This document shows positions 1 through 9,912 of a stretch of DNA of 64,000 nt, piece by piece (positions within the stretch are counted from its first letter, which is position 1; every line of letters starts with the position of its first letter). The DNA comes from JASHPR01 sp963729365. GTDB lineage: Bacteria > Actinomycetota > Actinomycetes > Streptosporangiales > Streptosporangiaceae. A program made the position numbers and the translations under genes. The stretch spans positions 67,888-131,887 of the forward strand of contig CAVSNQ010000012.1 of assembly GCA_963729365.1 (NCBI GenBank). The letters are read 5' to 3'. The notes beneath the pieces are model-generated. The model saw only the letters and a program-made list of their open reading frames with translations. It was not told the origin of the DNA and searched no databases.

Positions 1-3000
1 ACGAGGACCTGGCCGCCACCGCGGTGTGGGGCAGCCAGCAGGACCATCTCGCGCCCCTGACCTCCTACGACGGGGTCATCGGCATGTGGTACGGCAAGGC
101 GCCGGGCGTGGACCGGTGCGGCGACGTGTTCCGGCACGCCAACCTGCACGGCGTCGGCACCAACGGCGGTGTGGTCTGCGCCGTGGGCGACGACCCGCAG
201 TCGAAGTCGTCCACGCTGCCGAGCGCGAGCGAGGTCGCGCTGTACGACGCGGGCATGCCGATCCTGGTGCCCGGGACATCCCAGGAGGTGCTCGACCTCG
301 GCCGCCACGGCTACGAGCTGTCCCGCTACTCCGGCTGCTGGACCGCGTTGAAGATTGTCACCGCGGTGGCGGACGGATTCGGCTCGGCCGACGTCGCCAC
401 CGGCCGGGTCTCGCCCCGGCGGCCTGAGCTGTCCTTCGACGGCGAGCCGTGGCGGTTCGCGCAGCGGCCGGAGTTCTTCCTGCCGCACACGCTCGAGCTC
501 GAGGCGGAACTCTACGAGCGCCGCCACGCCGCGGCGCGGGCGTACGCGGCCGAGAACGGTATCAACGCGGTGGAGGTCGACCCGCCGGACGCGTGGCTGA
601 CCATCCTCAGCCCCGGCCGCACCTACCGGGAGGTGCGCCAGGCCCTCGCCGACCTGGGCCTGGCCGGCGACGCTGAGCTCCGCGAGGCCGGCATCCGCCT
701 GGTCCGGCTGGGGATGATCTACCCGCTGGAGCCGGGCATCGCCCGGGCCGCCGCCCGGGGCGTCGAGGAGGTCCTCGTCGTCGAGGAGAAGCGCTCGTTC
801 GTCGAGCGCTTCCTCCGCGAGTACCTCTACGACCAGCCCGAGCGGCCCCGCGTGACCGGCAAGCGCGACGAGCGGGACGCGCCGCTGATCCCGGTCGACG
901 GCGAGCTGAACGCCGACCGGCTGCGGCCGCTGCTGGCCCGCCGTCTGGGACGGCGACTGGCCACGCCCCTTATCGTCCAGGGCGGCAATCCTGATCCTGT
1001 GCGTCCGCAGCTAACGCTGCTGCCTGCGGGAACGTCCCGCACGGCCGCGTTCTGCAGCGGCTGCCCGCACAGCCGGTCCACCGTGCCGGGCGCCGGATCG
1101 CCGGTCGGCGGCGGCGTGGGCTGCCACGCCATGGTCATGTGGCTGGACCGCGGCGCCGTGTCCTACAACCAGATGGGCGGCGAGGGCGCGCAGTGGATCG
1201 GCCGCGCGCCGTTCACCGACGTGCCGCACTTCGTGCAGAACGTGGGCGACGGCACGTTCTTCCACTCCGGCAGCCTGGCCGTGCGCGCGGCGGTGTCCGC
1301 CGGGGTGACCATGACCTTCAAGGTCCTCTACAACGGCGTGGTCGCGATGACCGGCGGCCAGGACCCGGCCGGGCAGCTCGACGTGCCCCACGTCTGCCAG
1401 GCCATGGCCGCCGAGGGCGTGGCCCGCAGCATCGTGGTCAGCGAGGATCCGTCCCGCTACCGGCGGGCCAGCCTGCCGGCCGGAACCCGGGTGTGGGGGC
1501 GGGACCGGCTCGCGGAGGCCGAGCGGGCCCTGGCCCAGATCCCGGGCGTCACCCTGCTCGTGTACGACCAGGCGTGCGCGGCCGAGCTGCGGCGGCTGCG
1601 CAAGCGCGGCCAGGCTCCCGAGCGCCCGCAGCGCGTGGTGATCAACGAGGCCGTGTGCGAAGGGTGCGGCGACTGCGGGGTCAAGTCCAACTGCCTGTCC
1701 GTCCATCCGGTGGACACCGAGCTGGGCCGCAAGACGCAGATCGACCAGGCGTCGTGCAACACCGATTACAGCTGCCTCGACGGCGACTGCCCGTCGTTCG
1801 TGACCGTGCTGGCCTCGGGGGGACGACCCCCCCAGACCCCCCCGCGTGCCGAGCGCTCGGGCCAGCGTTCGGCCGGCCGTCGCGGTCGGCGCAGGCTCGC
1901 GCCTGCCCTATTCCCCTTCCCATCCCAAGTCCACAGCCCCTCCGTGTCTCAAGTCCACATCCCGGCCGGCGTGCCCGAGCCCGAGCGGAAGGCCGCGATC
2001 GCGGACGCGGGCGGCTACGGGATCGTGGCGACCGGCATCGGCGGCACCGGCGTGGTGATGCTCAGCCAGGTGCTGGCCACGGCGGCCTTCCTGGACGGGC
2101 TGCGGGTCACCGGCCTGGACCAGACCGGCCTGAGCCAGAAGGCCGGGCCGGTCGTATCCCACCTGCGGCTGTGGCGCGAGCCGCCGCAGGCGCCCGCCGT
2201 CCAGGCGGCGTCCGGCGCGCACTCCGCACCTCAGCCGTCCTCCCGCTCCGCGGCGTCCAACGCGGTCGGCGAGGGGTCGGCCGACCTGCTGCTGGCCCTG
2301 GACCTGCTGGTGGCGGCCGACCCGCGGCACCTGGTCCGGGCCACGGCCGACCGCACCGTCACGGTCGCCTCCACCTCCCTGGTGCCGACGGCCGAGATGG
2401 TGCGCGGCGCGGCCGGCCCGCCCGACGTCGCCGCGCTGCTCGGCGCCGTAGCGGAGCGCACCAGGCCCGGCGGGCTGATACCGGTCGACACCCTGGCGCT
2501 GGCCACGGCGCTGTTCGGCGACGGGATCGCGGCCAACCTGATCGCGCTCGGCGCGGCGTACCAGGCCGGCGCGCTGCCGCTGCAGGCGTCGTCGATCGCG
2601 CGGGCCATCGAGCTGAACGGCGTCGCGGTCGAGCGGAACCAGGCGGCGTTCCTGGCCGGGCGGCTGGCCGTGCACGACCCGGCCCGCCTGCCCGCGCCCC
2701 GGCGGGTCGGCGAACTGCGCCGCGACGCCGGGCCCGGGCGGCAGGCCGCCGCGCGTCAGCTGGCCGGCGATCGCGGCATCAACGGGCCGGCCGCCGAGCT
2801 CGCGATCAGGAACGCGGCGGAGCTGATCGCCTATCAGAACGCCGGCCTGGCCGCCCGGTACCTCGACCTGGTCGGCGCCACGGCCCGGGCCGAGGCCGAG
2901 CGGGCCGGGCAGGCCGGGGCGGCCGGCGCGCTGACCGAGGCGGTGGCGTCGGCGTTCTTCCACCTCCTGGCCTACAAGGACGAGTACGAGGTCGCCCGGC

Positions 3001-3416
3001 TGCACCTGCTGCCCGAGTTCGAGCGGGCGCTGGCCGACGCCGTCCCCGGCGGGCACGGCGTCCGCTACCGGCTGCACCCGCCGCTGCTGCGGGCCCTGGG
3101 CCTGCGGAAGAAGATCGCGTTCCCGGCTCCTGTGATCCGCCCGGTTTTCCGGCTGCTGCGGTCGATGCGGCACGTCCGGGGGACCCCGGCCGACGTGTTC
3201 GGCTACACCGGGGTGCGCCGCACCGAGCGGCGGCTCGCGGCCGGCTACGAGGCCGAACTGCGCGCCGTCCTCGCCGGGCTGTCGGCCGGCCACCACGCCG
3301 CCGCGGTCGAGCTGGCCCGGCTGCCGCTGGACATCCGCGGCTACGAGCAGATCAAGCTGGCCGCGGTGGAACGCTACGAGGCCGAACTCGAGCGCCTGCG
3401 GAGCGAGACCCGGTGA
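1..3416 (+). CDS. Indolepyruvate ferredoxin oxidoreductase, fused subunits (5' partial)
   Basis: The window opens inside this gene. 1,137 residues are visible in the frame beginning at base 3, so the start lies upstream. It matches the fused indolepyruvate:ferredoxin oxidoreductase family, which oxidatively decarboxylates arylpyruvates made from aromatic amino acids and reduces ferredoxin in the cytoplasm. Visible signs are WYGKAPGVDR and HANLHGVGTNGG near the edge, an iron-sulfur ligand cluster CEGCGDCG near visible residue 552, and a nucleotide-binding-like GIGGTGVV near residue 679 that opens the gamma-type domain. Two proline/serine/arginine-rich stretches (about bases 1815-1970 and 2190-2275) interrupt the conserved sequence in frame and look like low-complexity insertions between domains. 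Family assignment is secure; the exact aryl substrate is inferred. Confidence 0.93.
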   Translation, partial: EDLAATAVWGSQQDHLAPLTSYDGVIGMWYGKAPGVDRCGDVFRHANLHGVGTNGGVVCAVGDDPQSKSSTLPSASEVALYDAGMPILVPGTSQEVLDLGRHGYELSRYSGCWTALKIVTAVADGFGSADVATGRVSPRRPELSFDGEPWRFAQRPEFFLPHTLELEAELYERRHAAARAYAAENGINAVEVDPPDAWLTILSPGRTYREVRQALADLGLAGDAELREAGIRLVRLGMIYPLEPGIARAAARGVEEVLVVEEKRSFVERFLREYLYDQPERPRVTGKRDERDAPLIPVDGELNADRLRPLLARRLGRRLATPLIVQGGNPDPVRPQLTLLPAGTSRTAAFCSGCPHSRSTVPGAGSPVGGGVGCHAMVMWLDRGAVSYNQMGGEGAQWIGRAPFTDVPHFVQNVGDGTFFHSGSLAVRAAVSAGVTMTFKVLYNGVVAMTGGQDPAGQLDVPHVCQAMAAEGVARSIVVSEDPSRYRRASLPAGTRVWGRDRLAEAERALAQIPGVTLLVYDQACAAELRRLRKRGQAPERPQRVVINEAVCEGCGDCGVKSNCLSVHPVDTELGRKTQIDQASCNTDYSCLDGDCPSFVTVLASGGRPPQTPPRAERSGQRSAGRRGRRRLAPALFPFPSQVHSPSVSQVHIPAGVPEPERKAAIADAGGYGIVATGIGGTGVVMLSQVLATAAFLDGLRVTGLDQTGLSQKAGPVVSHLRLWREPPQAPAVQAASGAHSAPQPSSRSAASNAVGEGSADLLLALDLLVAADPRHLVRATADRTVTVASTSLVPTAEMVRGAAGPPDVAALLGAVAERTRPGGLIPVDTLALATALFGDGIAANLIALGAAYQAGALPLQASSIARAIELNGVAVERNQAAFLAGRLAVHDPARLPAPRRVGELRRDAGPGRQAAARQLAGDRGINGPAAELAIRNAAELIAYQNAGLAARYLDLVGATARAEAERAGQAGAAGALTEAVASAFFHLLAYKDEYEVARLHLLPEFERALADAVPGGHGVRYRLHPPLLRALGLRKKIAFPAPVIRPVFRLLRSMRHVRGTPADVFGYTGVRRTERRLAAGYEAELRAVLAGLSAGHHAAAVELARLPLDIRGYEQIKLAAVERYEAELERLRSETR

Positions 3417-3457
3417 CCAGCGATCCGGTTGGGGCGCGTGTTGCCGAGCCGGACGCT

Positions 3458-4862
3458 CTAGGCGCTGAGCCGGTGCAGGACCGCCTGGTCGGCGAGCGCG
3501 ATCGCGAGCTGGCCGAGCACGGTGGGGTGGAACGGAGCGGCCGCGTCAAGCCCCTGCACGTAAGGCTGGGGCGTGCACAGCTGGTGCCCGGCGAAGTCGG
3601 GCTGCGGTGAGGAGAACCCGAACTGGCCCGCGCCCTTGGCCAGCACCGCGTTCAGCGTGTTCAGCCGGGAGACCAGGGTCTTCAGGTTCGGCGGGCTGAG
3701 CCCGGCCTGGTTGAGGCAGCCGGGCTCGGGTCCGAACGGGTCGTAGTACTGATTGATGATCACTTGCGGGTGGTTGGGCAGCGCGGCCAGCCAGGCTCAG
3801 CAGGTCCAGGTAGTTCTTGCTGAACTCGGCGAGCTGCTGCTGGAAGTAGGCCGTGGTGGCCTTGTCGTCACAGTTCGGCGTGGTCGAGCAGTACTTCACC
3901 TCGGCGGCCCAGTTCAGGTCGTCGGCGCCGACGCTGATGATGACGATCGACGCGCGCCCGGCCCGCTCCGCCACGGCCAGCTGCGGCTGCAGCGTCTGCC
4001 CGTTATGGGCCTGGGGGCCGAGCAGCCCATGGCTGATGGTGGCGCCGTCGCAGGCGAGGTTGAGCACCCGCCAGCCGTTGGCGGCGGACAGGTCGGCCGC
4101 GTAGGAGTCCGCGCTGCGCCCGCAGTTACGCGCGGCGGGTGAGGCGCCGGCCAGCGGCGCGAGCCCGGCGCCCGCCGCAGTGGAATCCCCCATGACCACG
4201 ACCTGGACCCCGGGCAGCTGCGGCCCGGTGGGGCCGATCCTGGGCAGCCGGGTCTCGGTGCCCACCAGATCGTTGAGGGAGTGCACCCGGCGCAGCAGCG
4301 AAGGCGCCGTGTACGCGGTGGACATGATGGCGCCCAGGTTGACGGCTTCGGCCACGACCAGCCCGGCCACGATCAGCTTGACGGTCGTGCGGCGCGGAGC
4401 GCGTCGCCACCCGGCTACCGCTCCCACCAGGATCAGCGCGGCAACCCCGGTGACCACGGTCTCCCAGATGAAGTAGCGTTTCCATCCGTCCGCCAGCGTG
4501 GCGCCCAGGATGCGTTGCGAGGCGGCCGGGTGGTCGCCCTGGACGAAAGTGGTCAGCTCGCTGTTGATGGTGATCTGAGACAGCTGCAGCCGAGGCCGTA
4601 CCGGGCCGGTGAACTGCAGATCGGTCGGCAGGTTCTGGCCGAACAGGTCGACCTCGCCCGGACCGGACAGGCTCAGGCTCGGCGCGCTCGCGCCCACCTG
4701 GATCACCTGGCCTGCAACGATAACCGTCTGCTGCGGCGTGACCTCGAGCGCGATCGCGATGGCGGCGCCCGCCACCACGATGAGCAGCACGAGCCCGATT
4801 AGCCACCGCCGCGCCAGCCGGGCCCATCTGCTCGTCAGCAGCATGCTGTAAATAGTTCCCAT
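3458..4862 (-). CDS. Membrane-anchored SGNH/GDSL hydrolase, one frameshift
   Basis: The N-terminal part holds three hydrophobic segments (about residues 15-37, then near 140 and 170), followed by an SGNH hydrolase domain with the nucleophile block GDSTAAG (around residue 224), a central SVGADDLNW block and a C-terminal AAPFHPTVLGQ block carrying the catalytic His. Such proteins are esterases or acyl hydrolases acting at the membrane or outside it. The frame breaks near base 3797: removing one C from the run AGCCTGG restores LLSWLAALPNHPQVIINQYY into the last 100 residues. The total span is a multiple of three plus one, as expected for one extra base. ATG 4862 was chosen; ATG 4844 is also possible. 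It is divergent from the glycosyltransferase pair. Substrate unknown. Confidence 0.8.
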
Positions 4863-5185
4863 CCCTCGGTCCAGGCTAACGACAGGCGGCCCGTGCCCGG
4901 TACCGCGGAGTGGTCTGCGTTTCCCCGGGTAGCCTGCTGCTGACCCACAACCCGGGCGGTGCGCTCGTCGTGGGATCGCGTCGGCTCTCGAGGTCGGGGA
5001 CTCGTTGGCATGATTCAGGCGAATGTGGCGTGGCGACTTCGGCCACCGCCTTACGCTGGGCGGAGACACCCAAGCAGGGTCAGCCGAGAGGCAGTGATGG
5101 CATCCTGGAGCCGAACCCGGGGTGGCCTGGCCTTCCCTGCATCGCAGGTGGCTGCGCAAGACCGCCAATGGAGGTACGGGCCTAG
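4863..5185. other. Divergent intergenic region, no gene seen
   Basis: 323 bases between the divergent SGNH hydrolase and GT-C genes. Open frames here are extensions of shadow frames and encode nothing recognisable. It must contain both promoters, but no clear -35/-10 pair could be picked out. The sequence GGAGG at 5170-5174 is the probable ribosome site of the downstream GTG start. Confidence 0.5.
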
Positions 5186-6640
5186 GTGACGCAGCTCCAC
5201 ACCCACTCGGCCGACTCAGAAGGGGTCGAGCCGGCCGTCGCGTCGGTCGCGCATGCCCCCGTGGAGGAGAGCGGCCCGGCCGGTCCGATCGAGCGGGTCA
5301 TGAGCACGGTGATCCGCAAGCTCGCGTGGAGCAAGCTGTCCAACCCCGCGGTCGCGGTCACCGTGTCCGGCGTCGGCCTGCTGCTGGGCGTGCTGGTCGG
5401 CGCGACCGCGCCGAACACCGAGACGCTGCCGGTCAGAATCGGGCTGTCGCGCTTCCTGCCCTCGCTGGCCGACGACAACGCCGTGGCGATGGCGCTGCTT
5501 TACACCGGGACCATCCTCGCCTGCCTGGGGCTCGCCGGGATGCTCTGGGCGCACAGCCAGGGATGGCGCCCGGACCCGCGACGGCTGCTGCTGGTCAGCG
5601 CGGGTGTCGTCGCGGTCATGGTCAGCCTCACCCCGGTGGGCTCATCGGACATCGCGAGCTACGCGGCGTACGGCCGGATCGCCTCGCTCGGCGGAAACCC
5701 GTACACGACCAGCCCGCTGGCGTTCCTGGGGGCCAGCTCCCCGTACACGCACGCGGTCGGCGCGGTGTGGAAGACGCAGCCGTCGGTCTACGGCCCGATC
5801 GCCACCCTGGTGCAGTGGTTCGCCGCGTGGATCGGCGGATCGAGCGTCACCACCACGATCTGGCTGCTGATGATCATCAACGGCGCGGTGTTCATCGGCC
5901 TCGGGTTCCTGCTGCTGAAGACCTCCGACGATCCCGTCCGGGCGACCCTCTTCTGGGTGGCGAACCCGGTCCTCCTGCTCGCGCTGGTGGCCGGCGGCCA
6001 GATCGACACGTTCGTGGCGGCGGTGGCGATCTGCTCGATCCAGGTGGCGCGGCGGTTCCCCGGCAAATGGGGCGACGTGGCCGTCGGCCTGCTGATCGGC
6101 CTCTGCTGCGGGATAAAGGTCAATGGCCTGCTGATCGGCATCGGGCTGGCCTGGCCGCTGCTGCAGCGGCGCGAGTGGATGCGCACCGCCCGGATAGCGG
6201 CGGTGGCCCTGGCCACGGTCGTCGTGGAGTACAGCTTCGCCGGCCTTAACGCGCTGAAGCCGATGGTCGGCGGCACCAGGTGGGTCATCATGCCCTCGCC
6301 CTGGCGGCTGTTCCAGATGGCGGCCGAGGCGCTGGGCGTCCATCAGACCACGACGTCGATCATCATCACCTGTCTGTGGCCGATCGCGATGCTCGTGGTC
6401 GCCTGGGTCATCTATAAGCGGATCTCTTCCGATCAGCCGCGTGAGATCGTGGCGCCCTTCGCGCTGGCCTTCGCCTGGGTCATCGTCGCGCCGTGGGTCT
6501 TCGCGTGGTACACCGCGCTGGCCTGGGCCACGCTGACCCTGGTCCCGCGCAACCGGATGACCCGGTGGCTGACGATCGTCACGGTCTTCCTCGCCCTCTG
6601 GCTGTCCGGCGGCGGGCAGGCGGCCCCAGGGCGGTTATGA
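5186..6640 (+). CDS. GT-C membrane mannosyltransferase, MptB-like
   Basis: A 484-residue polytopic membrane protein with about a dozen hydrophobic segments. The motif SSDIASYAAYGRIA followed by GGNPYT in the first large loop is typical of polyprenol-phosphomannose-dependent alpha-1,6-mannosyltransferases (MptA/MptB type, GT-C fold), which extend lipoglycan or cell-wall mannan on the outer face of the membrane. The acidic pair expected for sugar transfer is the SSD in that loop. GTG 5186 is used as start because GGAGG lies 11 bases upstream. The stop overlaps the next ATG (ATGA at 6637-6640), so the two glycosyltransferase-like genes are translationally coupled. The family is well supported; the acceptor glycan is inferred. 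Confidence 0.82.
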   Translation: MTQLHTHSADSEGVEPAVASVAHAPVEESGPAGPIERVMSTVIRKLAWSKLSNPAVAVTVSGVGLLLGVLVGATAPNTETLPVRIGLSRFLPSLADDNAVAMALLYTGTILACLGLAGMLWAHSQGWRPDPRRLLLVSAGVVAVMVSLTPVGSSDIASYAAYGRIASLGGNPYTTSPLAFLGASSPYTHAVGAVWKTQPSVYGPIATLVQWFAAWIGGSSVTTTIWLLMIINGAVFIGLGFLLLKTSDDPVRATLFWVANPVLLLALVAGGQIDTFVAAVAICSIQVARRFPGKWGDVAVGLLIGLCCGIKVNGLLIGIGLAWPLLQRREWMRTARIAAVALATVVVEYSFAGLNALKPMVGGTRWVIMPSPWRLFQMAAEALGVHQTTTSIIITCLWPIAMLVVAWVIYKRISSDQPREIVAPFALAFAWVIVAPWVFAWYTALAWATLTLVPRNRMTRWLTIVTVFLALWLSGGGQAAPGRL

Positions 6641-8147
6641 GCCAGGTGAAGCAAGCAGGGCTGGACGGCCAGGCCGGCCAGGTCCGGCCCGGGCCCACCG
6701 CCCGCCGGCATGCGGTCATGGCCGTCGCGCGGCGGCACTGGCTGGCGATCGCGCTGCTGGCCGCCGGGATCGTGCTCCGGGTGCTCGTGTTGCTCGCCTA
6801 CCGCCCGGCGCTGTTCTTCGTCGACTCGGTGAGGTACCTGTACAACGCGGACGGCATGGACCCGGTCGGCTACAAGGGACCGCTGCGCGCGATCCTGTTC
6901 GTGGCCAACTTCGACACGGTCGCCGCCGTCCAGCATCTGCTCGGCCTGGGCGTGGCCGTGGTCATCTACCTGCTCCTGCTGCGGCGCGGCGTGTCCCGCT
7001 GGCTGGCGGCGCTGGCCATCGCGCCGGTCCTGCTGGACGGCTACCAGCTGCAGATAGAGCAGACGATCATGCCGGACATCTGGTTCGAGGCCCTGATCGT
7101 GGCCGGCCTGGCCATCTTGCTCTGGCATCCGGCCGCGGCGGGGCCTGGCGGGGCCGTCCCCCCGGGGCCGGCTGCACCTGGCGGCGCGCCGTCGTCGCCG
7201 GCATCGTGCTGGGTACCTCAGCCACCGTCGCCCAGGTCGGTGAGGCCCTGATCCTGCCCGCGGTGATCTACCTGCTCGCGGCCGGCGGCGGCTGGCGGCC
7301 CGCGATCGGCAAGGCGGCTGCGCTGTGCGCGGGGTTCGTCCTGCCCATCCTGGTCTACTGCACGATCTCCTTGCTGATCTCCGGGGCCTTCTTCCTGTCG
7401 CACACGGGCGTCACATCGTTCTACGGAAGGACAGCGTCGGCCGTCGACTGCGCCACCATCAAGCTGCCGGCCGACGAGCGTGCGATGTGCCCGACCAAGG
7501 CGCAGCAGGCCATGGGGCCCGACTGGCTCGAGTACGGCAACGGCTCCCCGATCCGGCCTTACTACTCGAACCTGCCGCGCGGCGAAGCCGACAGCCTGAT
7601 CTCCGACTTCAACCACCGGGTGCTGGCCCAGCAGCCGCAGCGGCTGCTCGGCGCCTACGCCGGCGACGTGGTGAAGCTGTTCGCGCTGACCCGCAACACC
7701 CGGCCGGGTGACACCCCCATCGCCCGCTGGCAGTTCCCGACGAAGTACACGTACTACCCGCCGTGGACCTCGGAGGCGGTCGTCAAGACCGCGACCGCCC
7801 GTTTCGGCGGCGGCGCGCCCGCGGTCTGGCGGCCGGTCGCCGCGTTCCTGCGCTCCTACCAGCTCGACGGCGGCTACACCCCGGGCCCGCTGCTGGCCCT
7901 GTGCACGCTGGCCGGCCTGGCCGGCTGCGCTGCCCTGCTGCGCAGGCGGCTGGCTCCCGGGACCCGCCAGCTCGCCCTGGCCTGCCTGGCGTTGTTCGGC
8001 GCGGCCGTTTCGGTGATCTTGGTATCGGACACCTTCGAGTTCTCCTGGCGGTACCAGCTGCCCGCGCTCGTCACCCTCGTGCCGGCCGGCGCGCTCGGGA
8101 TCAGCGTCATCATGCGCTTGATCAAGGCACGGCACAGCGTCGCCTGA
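6637..8147 (+). CDS. Polytopic GT-C-like membrane protein, one frameshift
   Basis: The first half (from ATG 6637) encodes hydrophobic helices with a loop FFVDSVRYLYN and EQTIMPDIWFEALI, the layout of a lipid-linked sugar glycosyltransferase of GT-C fold. The second half, in another frame from about base 7170 to 8147, continues with helices, a soluble loop containing CATIKLP and a C-terminal helical block. The join falls in the C6/G4 run around 7157-7168; the span is short by one base modulo three, consistent with one missing base. It starts inside the stop codon of the MptB-like gene, so it is probably co-translated. No specific family name is claimed. Arginine and tyrosine-rich extracytoplasmic loops support a role in surface polysaccharide assembly, but that is inference. 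Confidence 0.7.
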
Positions 8148-8205
8148 AGCGCCTGGCCGCCGTTTCCTGGCCGCCGTTTCCTGGCCGCCGAAGCTGATGC
8201 CCGCG

Positions 8206-8252
8206 TAACGGCGCCCGCCCGCGGGCCGAACGGCGCCTACCGGGGGCCGTTA
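8206..8252 (+). terminator. Possible terminator hairpin
   Basis: TAACGGC at 8206-8212 pairs with GCCGTTA at 8246-8252 around a GC-rich interior that can also fold (GGCGCC twice). It follows the GT-C-like gene by 58 bases. No T-tract follows. Just upstream (8151-8190) a 14-base unit, CTGGCCGCCGTTTC, is repeated in tandem nearly three times. Confidence 0.35.
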
Positions 8253-8411
8253 CCTCTCGCCAGATTGTTTGGCAACCCTGGCCCCCGGGACACTCATCTT
8301 TCACCCTTTTCTCACTAGAACGTTATTTTTTGTCAGCTTACATTTTGCTTTGCGGACTACGTTCGTCCGTTGGGGTTGACCCCACCCAGGTTGACGATCT
8401 GGAGGTCCCGC

Positions 8412-9908
8412 ATGGCAATCGAGGTAAGCCGGCGTCAGCTGATGGCGTCGGCGGGGGGCTTGGTGCTGGCGTCATTCGCGCTCCCGCCCAATCTGCGCAA
8501 GGCTGTCGAGAACGTGCCGGCATCGCTCATCGGCGACCGGTCGACGCAGCCAATCTCCGAGATCAAGCACGTCGTCGTGCTGATGCAGGAGAACCGGTCC
8601 TTCGACCATTACTTCGGTGCCATGCCCGGCGTGCGTGGCTTCAGTGACCCGCTGGCCATCCCGGGCGTCTTCAAGCAGGCGGACTCGGACAATCCTGACG
8701 GGTACCTGTACCCGTTCCACGCCGACACGCACAGCACGAGTGCCCAGGCGCTGCCCTCGACCAACCACAGCTGGGGACCGCAGCACGACTCGTGGGACAA
8801 CGGGGCCATGGACGGCTTCGTGAGCTCGCGAATCTCGAAAACGACTGACTCGTATGACGGGATCGCCGGGCAGTACTCCATGGCGTACTTCAAGCGGGAC
8901 GACATCCCGTTCCAGTGGGCCCTGGCCGACGCCTTCACGATCTGCGATGGCTACCACTGCTCGGTGCTGGGGCCGACCTGGCCCAACCGGCTCTACCTCA
9001 TGACCGGCCAGATCGATCCCGCGGGTACCAGCGGCGGGCCGACCTACGGCAACTACGTGCCCCCCGACGGTTTCTCGTGGACGACCTACCCGGAGCTGCT
9101 GACCAAGGCGGGCGTGTCGTGGAAGGTTTACCAGGAGGTCGACAACTACGGCTTCAACGTGCTGGAGTACTTCGACCAGTACCAGAACGCGCCGACCTCG
9201 TCACCGCTGTACCAGAACGCCATGAAGTTCTACCAGGCCGGCCAGTTCGAGTACGACGCCTTCCACGACCGGCTGCCGACCGTGTCGTACATCCTCCCGA
9301 CCTCTTACCAGTCCGAACACCCCGACTTCATGCCGGCGGCCGGCGCCGACTACGTCAAGAGCAAGGTCGACGCGATCGCGGCCAATCCCGATGTCTGGGC
9401 CAAGACGGCCTTCATCCTCATCTATGACGAGAACGACGGGTACTTCGATCACGTTCTTCCGCCCACCGCACCGCCGGGCACGCCGGGCGAGTACATCACC
9501 GCGTCGGCATCGGCAGAAAAATCCGCGCCAGGGCCGATCGGCCTGGGCTTCCGCGTCCCCTGCATCATCGTCTCGCCGTGGACGGTGGGCGGCTTCGTCT
9601 GCCACGACACGTTCGACCACACCTCGGTCACCCGGTTGCTTGAGCTGGTGACCGGCGTGGTCAATCCCAACATCACCGCCTGGCGGCGGCAGACCGTCGG
9701 CGACCTCACGTCGGCGCTGGGGGCGTTCCCGAGCGGGCGGTTCCCGCGGCTGCCCGACACGAAGCAGCAACTCGAGCTGGCCGAACAGGAAGTGGTCCAG
9801 TTCCAGCTCCCGCCCTTCCCGGGCACGAACCAGACCCCGCCCGTCCAGGCGCCTGGGTCCAAACCAGTGCGAAACTCAGCAGCCGCCTCGGCCGTAGTGG
9901 GGGTGTGA
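8412..9908 (+). CDS. Secreted phospholipase C / acid phosphatase-type phosphoesterase
   Basis: 498 residues of the bacterial phosphoesterase family that includes phospholipase C and AcpA. The hallmark N-terminal block HVVVLMQENRSFDHYFG (metal-binding Glu-Asn, residues about 56-72), the central NHSWGPQHDSWDNG and the late YDENDGYFDHV (metal ligands) are all present, so the active site appears complete. The N-terminus carries SRRQLMASAGG followed by a hydrophobic stretch, resembling a Tat signal with a relaxed twin-arginine motif, so the enzyme is likely exported. ATG 8412 is chosen: GGAGG sits at 8401-8405. Lipid versus phosphomonoester specificity cannot be told. It is followed after four bases by a propeller protein, suggesting one transcript. 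Confidence 0.9.
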   Translation: MAIEVSRRQLMASAGGLVLASFALPPNLRKAVENVPASLIGDRSTQPISEIKHVVVLMQENRSFDHYFGAMPGVRGFSDPLAIPGVFKQADSDNPDGYLYPFHADTHSTSAQALPSTNHSWGPQHDSWDNGAMDGFVSSRISKTTDSYDGIAGQYSMAYFKRDDIPFQWALADAFTICDGYHCSVLGPTWPNRLYLMTGQIDPAGTSGGPTYGNYVPPDGFSWTTYPELLTKAGVSWKVYQEVDNYGFNVLEYFDQYQNAPTSSPLYQNAMKFYQAGQFEYDAFHDRLPTVSYILPTSYQSEHPDFMPAAGADYVKSKVDAIAANPDVWAKTAFILIYDENDGYFDHVLPPTAPPGTPGEYITASASAEKSAPGPIGLGFRVPCIIVSPWTVGGFVCHDTFDHTSVTRLLELVTGVVNPNITAWRRQTVGDLTSALGAFPSGRFPRLPDTKQQLELAEQEVVQFQLPPFPGTNQTPPVQAPGSKPVRNSAAASAVVGV

Positions 9909-9912
9909 TCAA

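Noticed and set aside
1139..3610. Long 823-residue Arg/Ala-rich frame on the plus strand
   Set aside because: It is a shadow of the oxidoreductase in another frame, with low-complexity Arg/Gly/Pro composition and no motifs.
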